A DNA stretch of 64,000 bases from Morganella morganii. Its GTDB lineage: Bacteria; Pseudomonadota; Gammaproteobacteria; Enterobacterales; Enterobacteriaceae. The notes under the pieces are model-generated. The model saw only the letters and a list, made by a program, of their open reading frames with translations. It was not told where the DNA came from and made no database searches. This document shows positions 33,501 through 47,000 of this stretch, in pieces (position 1 is the first letter of the stretch; every line of letters starts with the position of its first letter). Both the position numbers and the translations under genes were made by a program. The stretch lies in assembly GCF_019242955.1 (NCBI RefSeq), contig NZ_CP066129.1:3224001-3288000 (forward strand). Reading direction: 5' to 3'.

Positions 33501-33944
33501 CGCTTCAAGGGTGTTGTTTAGTTTCAGTTCCAGCTGTGAAAGCGGCAGACGCTCAACAGAGGCGCGGTAATCAGCCAGACCTTCATCCGTTAATGATTTA
33601 ATCTGTGTTAATTTTTGTGTGACCTGTTCTGACAGACGCGGGGCTTCATCCACCCGCTTTTTCAGTTCCTGTGATTTTTCTTTGAGGGTATCCAGATTGT
33701 CATAAAATACCAGCGCCCGCTCCAGATCCTGCACGGACAATTTATCCGCAGCCGTCTGTTCTTTACGGTTATTCAGGGCATTCAGTTCAGTCTGGATTGT
33801 GTTACGGTCAGGAATCTCCTGAACGGCCGCCGCTGCACTGTTCTGAATAAGCACCGGCAACAGAAAGAAAAAACAGGTAAAAAGACGGAGAAAAATCCGT
33901 CTCAGCAGACCGGAAGCCGGGACACGGCTGACTTGCTTCATCAT
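30525..33944 (-). CDS. mscK: Mechanosensitive channel MscK (KefA)
   Basis: A large MscS-family channel that releases K+ and solutes under hypoosmotic stress. A signal peptide ends at about residue 36-40 (NSAAAA). A periplasmic domain of about 450 residues with coiled coils follows, then about 11 membrane helices. The MscS core has the pore helix and motif [20 protein letters not shown] followed by [10 protein letters not shown] cytoplasmic beta and alpha/beta domain ends the protein (1139 aa against 1120 in E. coli). I chose the ATG at 33944, with AAGTGGA upstream, over a GTG at 33953. It sits next to acrR as in E. coli, apart from an inserted ychN-like gene. Confidence 0.94.
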   Translation of the reverse strand: MMKQVSRVPASGLLRRIFLRLFTCFFFLLPVLIQNSAAAAVQEIPDRNTIQTELNALNNRKEQTAADKLSVQDLERALVFYDNLDTLKEKSQELKKRVDEAPRLSEQVTQKLTQIKSLTDEGLADYRASVERLPLSQLELKLNNTLEALQTAQNNLSSYNSDLIALQTQPERAQNIMYANVQRLQQIRVELNDSMAAQKVLRPTEIESLQVEQYYLQQQIDYQKRALQSNTQLQNLLQVQRDYVGEHIKQLESYIDVIQETVSSKRLDYSEEAAKEAQSSDDTQRNMRDDPLVLREIALNHELSEKLVAATRDNNQLVQRTIKVRSILDRALQSERNLKEQITVLRGSLLLSRILFKEQIDLPPDLLIKDLPDRIADMRLEQFEINQQRDKLYQPDSFVSTLIDEYAKTHDMPETEAELRAQKHALVQVVSVRQDLLDQLNTQMGNQISQAINLQLDQTQLVTVVASLEKTLAQQIFWVNSNKPVNLAWFQSFPGAVKQELTSLDLNWSLQSLINGFVDSLFITVPLLIIALLLRFGTKNIDTKLAEINTNVGRLKKDRQIYTPMALGLMLIKTLPSSLFVIAFGYFCLKTGSADSALMWTISRQLALFWVLFEWSYRIMKPEGIAVTHFGIDPEICRTGRRRLLRLALPLLPIMLWAAYGMEYPLRLVDDVIGQLVVPVALVFVFIFTLPFCIEIWREKGSHLVRAVLLTLLTFSPLVLVVLVGLGYYYTALRLSSRWIDSLYLLLLWYIVYHSSLRGLALAARRLTYQRALARRQKQQIQLKEQHDGDDVPDMIVEEPPMSMELINQQSLRLTSMVLFIVFAAAFYGIWSDFITIFSFFDSITLWHYNVDTTLGNVVEAVTLGDLILSVLIVVVSWIMMRNLPGLLEVLVLSRLSLRQGTSYAITTILTYLIVGIGTIAAFGTLGVSWGKLQWLAAALTFGLSFGLQEIFANFVSGIIILFERPIRIGDTVTIGTFSGTVNKIRIRATTVIDFDRKEVIIPNKAFMTERLTNWSLSDTVTRIVINVGVAYGSDLAKVKEVLLKAATDNPKVMTDPAPGVYFTEFGASSLDHQLRFYVRTIGDRSATTDEVNRAIDRMARENDINIAFNQLEVYLHDQNSGKEVQVQGKEKDDGAQPA

Positions 33945-33995
33945 AATATCCACTTGTATCTGCCCTTCCCCGGCTGTCCGTTTCAGACTATCTAA

Positions 33996-34349
33996 TTAAA
34001 AAGTAATGATTTTTTCAGCATCAAGCGACCACTGCGCCAGTTCGGCCAGTGTGCCTATTTCCACCCCGTCCACCAGCGGAAGTTCAGAGATACCGCGGGC
34101 ATCGGTGCAGGTTTTGCACAGTTTAATGGCTGTTTTCTGTGCCAGCAGGATCTCCAGCATCTGTTTCAGGTTATAACCCTCTTTCGGCTGCTGACCGCGT
34201 AATCCGGCTACCACCGCATCCGACATCAGAAAAACATTCATCGGCACCTGACTGTCCTGCTCTTTAATTGCAATCGCCAGACGCAGTGCATTAAATAAAG
34301 ATTCACTGCCATATGCAGCGCCATTGGCAATAATTAATACAGGCTTCAT
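33996..34349 (-). CDS. ychN: YchN-like DsrE-family protein
   Basis: A 117-residue DsrE/YchN fold protein, nearly colinear with E. coli YchN: IANGAAYGSESLFNALRLAIA, FLMSDAVVAGLRGQ, EGYNLKQMLEILLAQ. The conserved Cys pair CKTC near residues 78-81 and the end IITF are kept. The E. coli protein is a hexamer of unknown function, related to sulfur-relay proteins. The ribosome site AAGGA is 9 bases from the ATG. In E. coli ychN lies elsewhere on the chromosome, so its position between mscK and acrR is a rearrangement. Confidence 0.88.
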   Translation of the reverse strand: MKPVLIIANGAAYGSESLFNALRLAIAIKEQDSQVPMNVFLMSDAVVAGLRGQQPKEGYNLKQMLEILLAQKTAIKLCKTCTDARGISELPLVDGVEIGTLAELAQWSLDAEKIITF

Positions 34350-34386
34350 ACATGATATCCTTAAGGTTAATATAATAAAATGTAAA

Positions 34387-35034
34387 TCAGGCGTCTGCCG
34401 GCGTCAGCTGCATATTTTTACTGAGCATTAACATATCCAGATAACCGTCAACCAAATATTCCGCCTGTCCGTCAATATTAAAACTCTCACTGGAAAAGAG
34501 CCAGTTTTCTAACAGTCCGGTTACCATCCCCCGCAGCATGATTGCCGCACGGCGCAGGTCGAGGGTTGACGGCAGCAGTCCCAGTGTCACACTTTCGATC
34601 AGGAAAGATTCAATTCTTGAGTATTCCGCAGCATATAAATTTTGTCTGATGGTAATTAATTCGCTCATTTCACCGGTAAATTCACATTTATGAAATGAAA
34701 TACTCAGAATAGCCCGCATTTTGGGATCGGATACCACTGAGGTCAGAATGTAAATTAATATTTTCTTAAACACTAAAAGTGGATTATCCGGGTATTTTGC
34801 CCGATACTCTTGTTCAATAACGCCAATTTTTGTATCGGTTATCGAACAGACTTCAGTAAACAGATCAACTTTATTTTTGAAGTGCCAATAGATCGCACCA
34901 CGGGTCACACCTGCTTGCTTAGCAATATCCACTAATGACGTCGCAGATACGCCCCGCTCACTGAAAGCGGTTAATGCGGCCTCAATAATCTGCCGGCGGG
35001 TTTCTCCGGCCTGCTGTTTAGTTTTTCGTGCCAT
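34387..35034 (-). CDS. acrR: AcrR, TetR-family repressor of acrAB
   Basis: AcrR represses acrAB and its own gene until ligands bind its C-terminal pocket. The 215 residues match E. coli (215). The TetR DNA-binding domain at about 9-60 contains TSLVDIAKQAGVTRGAIYWHFKNK, the classic helix-turn-helix. It is divergent from acrA with the operator in the 125-bp gap between them. No truncation or frame break is seen. Confidence 0.96.
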   Translation of the reverse strand: MARKTKQQAGETRRQIIEAALTAFSERGVSATSLVDIAKQAGVTRGAIYWHFKNKVDLFTEVCSITDTKIGVIEQEYRAKYPDNPLLVFKKILIYILTSVVSDPKMRAILSISFHKCEFTGEMSELITIRQNLYAAEYSRIESFLIESVTLGLLPSTLDLRRAAIMLRGMVTGLLENWLFSSESFNIDGQAEYLVDGYLDMLMLSKNMQLTPADA

Positions 35035-35062
35035 GTAAGGCCTGTGTCATCTGAAGTTAATT

Positions 35063-35086
35063 TACATACATTCGTGTATGTTTGTA
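35063..35086. promoter_or_regulatory. AcrR operator
   Basis: A 24-bp near-palindrome TACATACATT-CGTG-TATGTTTGTA between acrR and acrA. It matches the E. coli AcrR site at about 21 of 24 positions. Confidence 0.88.
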
Positions 35087-38000
35087 TTATAGCACGCTGA
35101 TTTATTAGTTAATCAACCATATTTACCGGTTAAAAATCGACATTTTATAGAGGTTTACTATGCGAAAAAACAGAGGCGTTCTACCTCTGGCTATGCTCGT
35201 TCTGTCCGGGAGCTTTCTGCTGTCCGGATGTGGTGAAGAGCAGAAGCAAGGGGGCGAAATGCCACCGCCGGACGTTAAAGTCGTTACACTGAAAGCTGCA
35301 CCACTGACAGTGAGCACGGAACTGCCGGGACGAACTTCTGCATACCGCATCGCGGAAGTGCGCCCTCAGGTCGGCGGCATTATTTTAAAACGCAACTACA
35401 AAGAAGGAAGTGACGTCAAAGAAGGCGAATCGCTCTATCAAATCGATCCGGCTCCTTTTCAGGCTACGCTGAACAGCGCACAGGCTGAACTGGCAAAAGC
35501 CAAAGCGAACGCCGAGCTGGCCCGCCTGACAGTGAACCGCTATAAACCGTTGCTGGGAACAAACTATATCAGCCGCCAGGATTATGATGAGGCGGTCTCC
35601 ACGCATGCACAGGCTCAGGCTGCGGTTCAGGCTGCACAGGCTGCTGTTCAGACTGCGCAAATCAACCTGAACTACACCAAAGTCACCTCCCCGATTGCCG
35701 GTCTGTCCGGTAAATCAAACGTGACTGAAGGTGCATTAGTGGCAACGGGTCAGACCCAGCCGCTGACACTGGTTCAGCAGATTGACCCTATCTATGTGGA
35801 TGTGACCCAGTCCAGTGATGATTACCTGCGTCTGAAACAAGAAATCGCCAGCGGTGCTGTAGATAAAGAACAGGGTAAAGTTGCTGTCAGCCTGGTGACG
35901 GCTGAAAACAAAGATTATACCCATAAAGGTTATCTGGAATTCTCCGACGTGACTGTCGATGAAACCACCGGCTCTATCACTATGCGTGCCGTGTTCCCGA
36001 ACCCGCAGGAATCCCTGCTGCCGGGAATGTTTGTCCGCGCCCGTGTGGATGAAGGTGTCCGTCCTGACGCAATCCTGGTTCCGCAGGAAGGGGTTATCCG
36101 TACGGCCAAAGGCGGCGCAGTGGTTAACGTGGTCAACGCCAAAAATGAAATCGAAGTCCGTCCGGTCACTGTCGGTCAGTCTTACGGTAACAAATGGCTG
36201 ATTACCTCCGGTGTGAACGACGGGGAGCGCGTAGTGGTTGAAGGCTTCCAGAAAATCAAAGCGGGTGCTGCCGTTAAGGCAACAGAAGCAGATTTAAATG
36301 CACAGCCGGCGGCTGCGCCGAAAAATACTGAATCTGCTCAGAAGTCCCAATAAGGAGTCAGTGATTCATGCCAAAGTTTTTTATTGAAAGACCGATATTT
36401 GCATGGGTAATCGCAATTATTACCATGCTTGCAGGTCTGTTGGCGATCATGAAATTGCCTGTGGCACAGTATCCGACTGTTGCGCCGCCGACCATTTCAA
36501 TTTCCGCAAACTATCCGGGTGCGGATGCCGAGACAGTTCAGAATACGGTAACTCAGGTTATCGAACAGAACATGAACGGTATCGACAAGATGGTGTACAT
36601 GTCTTCAACCAGTGACTCAGCGGGTAGTATGAATATCTCGCTGACCTTTGAAGCTGACGCCAACCCGGATATTGCCCAGGTTCAGGTTCAGAACAAACTC
36701 CAGCTGGCAATGCCGCTGCTTCCTCAGGAAGTTCAGCAGCAGGGTATTACCGTTGAAAAATCCACCAGTTCCTTCCTGCTGGTGGCCGGTTTCGTGTCTG
36801 AGGACGGTACCATGTCCCAGAACGATATCGCGGACTACGTCGGCTCTAACGTCAAAGACCCGATCAGCCGTGTGACCGGGGTTGGTGAAACCCAGCTCTT
36901 CGGTACTCAGTATGCCATGCGTATCTGGCTCGATCCGGACAAACTGGTGAAATATAACCTGAGCACCATTGATATCATCAATGCGATTCAGGTGCAGAAT
37001 AACCAGGTTGCCGCCGGTCAGCTGGGGGGAACACCGCCGGTACCAAACCAGCGTCTGAATACCTCTATTATTGCGCAGACCCGTCTGAACACGACTGAGC
37101 AGTTTCAGGAAATCATGCTGCGGGTTAATACTGACGGTTCGGTTGTCCGCCTGAAAGATGTTGCTTACGTGGAACTCGGTGCTGAGAACTACGGGATTAT
37201 CGCGCGTTATAACGGGAAACCGGCAGCCGGTATCGGTATCAAGCTGGCAACCGGTGCTAACGCCCTGGATACCGCCAAAGCGGTTCGCGATAAACTGACA
37301 GAAATGTCAGAGTTTTTCCCTGACGGCCTGGAAGTTGTTTACCCGTACGATACAACACCATTCGTTAAAATCTCCATTTTCGAAGTGGTGAAAACACTGG
37401 TTGAAGCAATCATGCTGGTGTTCGTGGTGATGTATCTGTTCCTGCAAAACTTCCGTGCGACACTGATCCCGACTATCGCCGTACCGGTGGTACTGCTGGG
37501 GACCTTTGCCACCCTTGCCGCATTCGGGTATTCGATAAATACCCTGACGATGTTCGCGATGGTGCTGGCAATCGGTCTTCTGGTGGATGACGCCATCGTG
37601 GTGGTGGAAAACGTCGAGCGTGTCATGCAGGAAACCGGCCTGCCGCCGAAAGAAGCCACAAAAGTGTCGATGGGTCAGATCCAGAGTGCTCTGGTCGGTA
37701 TTGCCATGGTGTTATCAGCGGTATTTATTCCGATGGCCTTCTTCGGCGGGTCAACCGGGGCAATTTACCGTCAGTTCTCCATTACCATTGTTTCCGCGAT
37801 GATATTGTCAGTCTTCGTGGCGCTGATCCTGACACCGGCACTGTGTGCCACCATGCTCAAGCCGGTTGCCAAAGGCAGCCACGGCAGTCAGACCGGTTTC
37901 TTCGGCTGGTTTAACCGTGTGTTTGAGAAACAGACCCACCACTACACTGACAGTGTCGGCCGTATGCTGCGCGGCACCGGACGTTACCTGCTGATCTATG

Positions 38001-41000
38001 TGCTGCTGGTCGCGGGTATGATCGTGATGTTCACCCGTCTGCCGACCTCTTTCTTACCGGAAGAAGACCAGGGCGTACTGCTCTCGATGGTTCAGTTACC
38101 ACCGGGTTCGACGCAGGAACAAACTCAGACTGTTCTTGATGGTGTCAGTAAGTACTATCTGGAAGATGAGAAAAAAGTCGTTGAATCTGTCTTTACCGTT
38201 AACGGCTTCGGCTTCGCGGGTCAGGGACAGAACATGGGTCTGGCGTTTATTGTTCTGAAAAACTGGGACGAACGTAAAGCAAAAGAAGATAAGGTGGAAG
38301 CGGTTGTTGCACGCGCCAACCAGCACTTCTTTACCAACTCGTCAGCCTCGATTTTCGCGGTAAACATTCCGCCGATTGTGGAACTGGGTTCATCCAGCGG
38401 TTTTGACCTCGAACTGATGGATAACGCTAACCAGGGTCACGAAGCACTGACCGCAGCCCGTAACCAGTTACTGAAGATGGCAGGCGAGCATCCGGATATG
38501 CTGGTGCAGGTGCGCCCGAACGGGATGGAAGATACCTCACAGTATCATATCCATGTTGATCAGCAGAAAGCCGAGGCATTAGGGGTTGATATCAAGACCA
38601 TTAACGCCGCGCTGAGCACCATGTTCGGCGGCAGCTACGTCAATGACTTTATCGACCGCGGTCGTGTGAAGAAAGTGTACGTACAGGCTGATGCACCGTT
38701 CCGTATGCAGCCGAAAAATATTGCTGAGCAGTATGTCCGCAATAACCAGGGTCAGATGGTACCGTTCTCTGCCTTTATCGATACGAAAAAGGATCCGTGG
38801 ACTTTCGGTTCACCGCGCCTTGAACGTTATAACGGTATTCCTGCTATGCAGATTCAGGGCAGCGCCGCACCGGGCAAGAGTAGTGGTGATGCGATGGCAC
38901 TGATGGAAAACATGGCGAAAGAACTGCCGCAGGGCTTTGGTGTTGAGTGGACAGGTATGTCTTACCAGGAAAAACTGTCCGGTAACCAGGCGCCTGCACT
39001 GTATACCATCTCTCTGATCGTGGTCTTCCTCTGTCTGGCGGCCCTGTATGAGAGCTGGTCGGTTCCGTTCTCGGTTATGCTGGTGGTTCCGCTCGGGGTT
39101 ATCGGTGCACTGTTACTGACCCATGCACGCGGGCTGGACAACGACGTGTACTTCAAGGTCGGCCTGCTGACCACCATTGGTCTGTCGGCGAAGAACGCCA
39201 TCCTGATTGTCGAATTCGCCAAAGACCTGATGGAGAAAGAAGGTAAAGGGCTGATTGAGGCAACACTGGAAGCCGTTAAGATGCGTCTGCGCCCTATTCT
39301 GATGACATCGCTGGCCTTTATGCTCGGGGTTATTCCGTTAGTCCTGAGTAACGGTGCCGGTTCCGGTGCACAGAACGCCGTAGGTACCGGGGTGTTCGGT
39401 GGTATGATCGCCGCAACATCACTGGCTATCTTCTTCGTGCCGGTCTTCTATGTGGTTATCCGCCGCCGCTTCAGTAAGAAGAGTGAAGACATTGAGCATG
39501 CTCATGCGGTAACGCAGAAGAGCGATAGCCCTGACGGGTTTTAATCCTGCTTAAACATAAAAAGGTCACATTAGTGACCTTTTTTATTTTCACGCCATGA
39601 TAAATATTTTTAAATTTGAGTAAGAAGAACTTAAATAAACAATAGATAAAAGTAAATTATAACATTCCGCAAATGTAAGGTTTTGTCATAACCCGTAATG
39701 ATTCCCCACCGCGCTATTCCACAAAAAACCAATAAATTTAATAAGATGAGTAATTATACCCGGTGCGTTCAGGCATTTACTCTGCATTTAAATTTACTTT
39801 TTTTGTATTTTGGCTAGTGACAAGTGCTGAAATAGTGTTATATTACAAACAGGATTAAATCAGATCTTTTTATTCACGTCTTTTTCCGGAACGTCATGTT
39901 CACTAACTGAAACAGATTAACATGTAATCAGCATCTGATTATCCACTTGTGCTGAACAGAACCTTACATTACCTTTATTTATAATTAAAGGCGGTTGATA
40001 TATATAATATACCGACGTCGATAGCGTAATAACTTACTCATGTGTTAATTATAATTTAACGTTTTTCAGCGCCTTATCATTCCCGGCTACATTCAGGAGG
40101 TGATTATGGACGAGTATTCTCCACGAAATTACGATATTGCGGTACTGAAGTATCTGTGTGATGAACTTTGCCGTGAAGGCACACAAACTCTCATCAGAAG
40201 CAATAATTTTTGGGTTAATGATTTAGCCTCAGATTCAAACTTAAAACTTAACGAATTATTAGGTTACATTGCTGACGTGACCTGGAGTTTTAAGATAAAA
40301 CATACACAAAATAAGGATCTCATCTCATTTGTCGATGAATACATCGATGAAACTTACGCGCTGTTTGGTCAGATGGAAGTTTCATTTAATGATGTTGAGG
40401 AATGGAAGAAGATGGCATCACTGGTAAGCAGCATGCTGACCAGCGAGGGGCATCTGGTCCACTAACGGAATACAGAACTAAAATCAGTATATTGCGTACT
40501 AACAACTCAGCAAGAAGATGACATATGATGACTAAACTTGACTATCTCATGCGCTTACGTAAGTGCACTTCGATCGAAACACTGGAACGTGTCATTGAGA
40601 AGAACAAATATGAACTGACTGATGACGAGCTGGAGGTTTTTTATTCAGCTGCCGATCATCGTCTGGCCGAATTAACCATGAATAAACTGTATGACAAAAT
40701 CCCGGCGTCTGTCTGGAAATTTGTCCGTTAATTCAGTCTGCTGTAACCGCCTCTCTCAGGCATTGTCTTATTTTTAGTGATCACGGGCCAAAGGCACAGC
40801 TGACTGACTTTGGCTTTCGATCATGCCTGCTATTTATCCCGCTATTCCTTACTTATATTACGATATATATATTGTTTATAACAAAAGTATATATTTTATG
40901 TTTGTTTCACTCACCAGATTATTAAATCCTGATACGCATTTATTAAACACCGGGTATACCGAAAATTTTATTTTCAGTTTTCACCACTATAACGGGTTAA

Positions 41001-44000
41001 ATCAAAAATAGGATTTTTATCTAATCATGCGCTTTTATGTGAAACTCACTCTTTTACACTGAGAACATAAAACAAATTTTACTCATATTGTTATATCCCT
41101 GAATCCGGTGCGACCCTCTGAAAGTCCCGGTTTGTGCTGTCAGGCATAATGTCAAATTATGAATATATTAATATGATGCACCGGATGAATGGTGAATGAA
41201 TAACAGGTGAATAACGAAGACAACCACCGGATGCAGACAGAGGCATTCAGAATCAATAACAGGAGAATAGCGGCAGGTACTGCAGAAATGGGTGGGGGCC
41301 TTGCCAGCGACATCCCGGCACACAATTCCCCTGCTATGGCTGCTTCCTTCCGGACCTGACCGAGTTAACAAGTTCATGTTGCGGGAGAACCAACAAAGCC
41401 CCCATAGGAACCCTCAATAATGAGGCGGTGCCATTATCCGGGATCATCACTGAAATAGCAAGGCAACCGGGACTGACCGCTGTAATTTTACACACCTCTG
41501 ACATAACCATACACACCTGCCGGCCGGGAACCGCACATAACGGCGGTTTATCATTTTTCAATTGCACTGACAGCGATTAGAATGGACGGTTCCTGCTGAA
41601 AAGATGAATAAGGGTAACTATGAGCCTGGCGTTAGAAAACCTGATAAACCTGATGGCACTGGAAAAACTCGAAGACGGGTTATTCCGGGGGCAAAGTGAA
41701 GATCTCGGCCTGCCGCAGGTCTTTGGCGGACAAGTTGCCGGACAGGCACTGTATGCAGCGGGACAGACCGTTCCGGCTGATCGCCGCGTTCATTCATTCC
41801 ATAGCTATTTTCTGCGCCCGGGCGACAGCCATAAACCCATTATTTATGATGTGGAAAATCTGCGTGACGGCAAAAGTTTCAGTGCCCGCCGTGTCAGCGC
41901 TATTCAGAACGGAAAGCCGATTTTCTATATGACCGCCTCTTTCCAGGGGGAAGAGAGCAGTTTTGAGCATCAGAATGCCATGCCGGACGTGGCCGGCCCC
42001 GACGGGCTTGTTTCTGAAACCGATATTGCCCGGAAAATTGCGGCTGCTCTGCCGCCGAAAATGCAGGCTCTGTTTCTGCGTGAACAAGCCATTGAATGGC
42101 GCCCGGTGCAGTTTTACAGCCCGTTTCAGAATCCCGCAAGTCCGCCGGTACGTTATACCTGGCTGAAAACCAATGGTGCAATGCCGGATGATCAGGCGCT
42201 GCATCAGTATCTGCTCAGCTATGCCTCTGATTATAACTTCCTGCCGACCGCGCTTCAGCCTCACGGCTACGGCTTTATGCAGCCGGAAATTCAGATTGCC
42301 ACGATTGATCACTCCATGTGGTATCACCGCCCGTTCCGGCTGGATGAATGGCTGCTGTATGCCGTGGAAAGCCCGACAGCATCCGGCGGGCGCGGATTTG
42401 TTCGTGGTCACTTCTATAATCAGGCTGGTGTTCTGGTTGCTTCTACTGTGCAGGAAGGCGTTCTGCGCTTACGGGATATCTAAACGTCCCGGCAATAAAA
42501 AACCCCCGCTGCACACCAGTGAGCGGGGGCTTACTTTTTCCGGCTATGAACGGTTATAAGCCTGTTCGCCGTGCGTGCTGATATCCAGCCCGTTGATCTC
42601 ATCCTCTTCTGTACAACGTACGCCGGTTGTCAGTGCCGCGCATTTGAATGCGATGTAAGTAACCACTCCGCTCCAGAGCACAGTCACCAGGATACTCTCC
42701 GCCTGTATCCATAACTGATGCAACATCGTGACGCCTTCCGCATAACCCGTGCCGCCGAGTGCCGGTGCCGTGAAAATGCCGGTCAGCAAACATCCGGCGA
42801 TACCGCAGACGCCGTGAATGCCAAAAACATCACAGACATCATCCGCTTTCAGCCGGCGCTTCAGGGCTGTAACGCCCCAGTAACCGGCAATACCACTGAT
42901 CAGTCCGATGACAACCGCTCCCGGGACACCCACCGTCCCTGCGGCAGGCGTGATCCCGACCAAACCGCTGATACACCCGGAGCACGCACCAAGAAGTGAG
43001 GGCTTACCCCGCATACACCATTCTGCGATCACCCATGCCAGCACCCCTGCGGCCACCGCAATCACGGTATTCAGAAAAGCCAGCGCCGCAATACCATCCG
43101 GTTTTCCGGCAGATCCGGCATTAAACCCGAACCAGCCGATATAGAGGATAGCGGTACCGGTAAATACCATCGGCAGGCTGTGTGGTTTGGTGGCGGCTTT
43201 CCCCGGCAACCGGCGCGGTCCTAATATGTAAGCACCAACTAACCCGGCAACTGCCGCGTTGATATGCACAACGGTTCCCCCGGCAAAATCCAGAGCGCCA
43301 TCTTCCGCCAGCCAGCCGCCGCCCCAGACCATATGCGCCATCGGTACATACGCCAGGGAGAACCAGATCACCGTAAATAACAGAAAGGCAGTAAATTTGA
43401 TCCGCTCCGCCAGCGCTCCGGTGATGAGTGCAACCGTAATTGCCGCAAAAGATCCCTGAAAAATAACGTGTGTCAGCAGGCTGATGCTGCCGCTGTTACT
43501 GACCGGTGTGATCCCGCTGAGAAATGCATGAGATAACCCGCCGATCACACTGTTTCCGTCAGAAAACGCCATACTGTAGCCATAGAAAATCCATAACAGC
43601 AACACCAGAGCAAAACTGACGATGACTTGTGTCATCACTGACAATACATTCTCACGCCGTACCAGTCCGCCGTAAAACAGAGCGATACCGGGCAGAGTCA
43701 TAAAATAGACCAGTGCCGCACAGATCAGCATAAAACCGTTATCCGCGCGATCCATCCCTTCCGTTGCGCTGTAAGCCGATGCCGGCAGTACCGCAGATAT
43801 CACAACAGGCAATACTATTTTTCGTTTCATCATCTGAGTATCTCCGCGCGGTTTAAATGGCATCATCATTTTGCTCACCGGTACGTATCCGTACCGCCTG
43901 AGTAATTTCTGAAACAAATATTTTTCCGTCACCGATACTGCCTGTGTATGCTGACCGGCAAATCGCATCAACAATGCGATCAAGGCAATCATCAGCCACA

Positions 44001-47000
44001 ACAATATTAATCTGTGTCTTCGGCAGGAAATCGGTGCTGTACTCTTCCCCGCGGTACAGTTCGGTATGTCCTTTTTGTCTGCCCGCGCCCCGCACTTCCA
44101 GTACGGTTAATCCCTGAATACCTTCTTCGTTCAGCGCATCTCTGACGTCATTAAGTTTAAAAGGCTTGATGATGGCCATTATCATTTTCATCGCATGCTC
44201 CGCTTCAGGTTGTTGTTATCCTGCGGATAAATTGCAAAAGTGATGCCAATGCATGAGATAAAAATTAAATTATTTAATAACAACAGGATAGAAATAAAAA
44301 AGGCGTCTGAATCATCAGACGCCTTTTCCGCTAACGGGAGGATTGCACTTTTTTACAGCATCATGCACCTGTTTATGTGAACGATCTCACAATTATAGTG
44401 CAGGAGCTTCGCTCTCTTCCGGGGCATTCAGTGATTCCCCGACCTGCTGCAACTGATACATCTGGTAATAGCGGCCTTTCTCTGCCAGCAGCGCCCGGTG
44501 AGAGCCGGATTCCGCCATTTCGCCGCGGTTAAGCACATAAATGGTATCGGCATCCACAATGGTTGACAGACGGTGTGCAATCACCACCAGCGTGGTTTCA
44601 CGGCGGATCAGTTGCAGAGCTTTCTGAATGGCCTGTTCAGTACCGGAGTCAATATTGGCGGTTGCTTCATCCAGGATCAGGATTTTCGGGGTCTGTACCA
44701 GCACCCGCGCCATTGCCAGCAACTGTTTCTGCCCGTCAGACAAGGTGTTGCCCTGCTCTCCCAGTTCCGTATCCAGCCCGTGCTCAAGCTGTGAAATATG
44801 CTCACTCAGCTGAACCATATCCAGCACCCGCCGGATACGCTCATCATCAATATCCCGTCCGAGGGTGATATTGTCGCGGAAGGAGGCGGCCATAATAACC
44901 GGGTCCTGCTGCACCATTGCAATGCCCTGCCGCAGTGCTTTATGTGAAAACTGTTCCAGCGGTCGCCCGCCGAGACTGATTTCCCCCGCCTGCCACGGGT
45001 AATAGCCCATCAGCAGATTCGCCAGTGTGCTTTTCCCGCTGCCGGTATGTCCGACAAAAGCGACAAAGCTGTGCTCCGGTACATCCATACTGATATCGCG
45101 CAGTACCGGTTTTCCGGGCTGATAAGCAAATGTCAGGTGTGATACACGGATACTGCCGCAGGTCAGCGGTTGATCATCCGCTCCGTACTGCTGCTGCGGG
45201 CTGTCCATCAGCTCAAAAACACGTTCGCCGGAGATCACCGCCTGCTGTAAAACAGACTGCTGGGATGTCAGCGTGATCAGCGGTTCATTCAGCCGCCCGA
45301 GGTAGGTAATAAAGGCGTACAGTACCCCGACGCCGATAACCCCGGTCCCCTCAACCCCGAACAACAACATCAGGCCGCAGAGGATAGCCGCCGAAAACAG
45401 GCTCAGCAGCGGGCGCAGCAAAATACCGTCCAGCCGCAGTGCCGCCATTCTGACCTCATAATGGCGGCGGTTGGCGGCAAACATCCGTTCACCGAAACGC
45501 GCCTGCTGGCGGAACTGCTGAATAACCGTCATGCCGCTGATAACTTCATGAAAACCGTCATTAATATCCGCCAGATAACTGCGCACCCGGCGCACAATCG
45601 GCGTACTCAGCCGCTGGTAGATCCACATCACCAGCATTACCGCCGGGAACATGGCGGTTGCCACCAGTGCCATCCGCCACTCCAGGGAATACATGGCGAT
45701 CAGCATCACCACAATCAGGGCGATACTGCGGAACAGTGTCGGCAGGACGTTCACGAACAAGTCTTTGATCATTTCCGTGTCATTGGTGACGCGGGAGATC
45801 AGCTGCCCGACCGGCTGAGTGTCAAATGCGCTCAGCGGCTGACGCAGTGCGGCGTCCATCACATCGGCCCGCAGTGTCTGTACCACGCCGACTGCCGCCT
45901 GATTGAAGTAGATCAGCTGAAAATAGTGCAGCAGCGAGGCAGCAATCTGTAAAGCGATAAACCCGGCCACCAGCCATAGTGTCACGGACAGAACAATCTG
46001 GTTTTTCGCCACCATATTATCAATGAAATAACTGACCAGAACAGGTGCGGCAACTTCTGCAATGGCTGTCAGCCACAGCATCACAATGGCAGCAGCCATC
46101 GGGCGGCGGTAGTTACGGCCGTATCCGAGAAGGCGTTTCAGCGACGGCCACAGGTTTTTTGCCGCTTCAGGGCGGATCTGTTCACTCATCGAGCGCGGCC
46201 TCTAACTGCTGATAATGATACATTTCGCGATACCATCCGTTCTGATTAATCAGTTCCTGATGACGCCCCTGAGCACTGATACCGCCTTGTTGCAGAACAA
46301 GAATATTGTCTGCCTCTGTCAGCGCGGAAAGCCGGTGCGCACTGATAATCACCGTGCGTCCTTCGCCCCACTGCCGCAGATTTTGCAGTATCCGGTGTTC
46401 GGTCTGCCCGTCCACCGCGGAAAGGGCATCATCGAGGATCAGGATTTCCGCATCCATCAGCAATGCGCGGGCAATGGAGATCCGCTGTTTCTGTCCGCCG
46501 GATAACATAACGCCCCGCTCACCGGCCTGAGTCTCATAGCCGAGCGGCAGACGCTCAATATCATCATGTACACTGGCCAGCCGGGCAGCATGTTCAATCT
46601 CTTCCTGTGTCGCCCCGGGCCGTCCCAGCGCAATGTTGTTGGCAATCGTATCGGAGAACAGAAACGGGGTCTGATTCACGACAGCCAGCCGGGTATGCCA
46701 GCCGGAGAATGTCAGTTCAGGCAGCGGTTTACCCTGAAAACAAATTTTGCCTGCTGTCACATCGTAATGACGCTGGATCAGTGCCAGCAGTGTGGATTTG
46801 CCGCAGCCCGTCGGGCCGCACAGCCCGAGCAGCTGACCCGGTTTCAGGGTAAAACGGACATCATGCAGAATCGTCCGGCGGCTTTCCGGATAACAAAATT
46901 CATCCACCGCCACTGACAGCTCACCGCGCCCGGGCGCCGGGGCATCAGTACCGTCCGCCAGTACCGGCGGTGTTTCAAGAAGAGACTGGATACGGCTGTA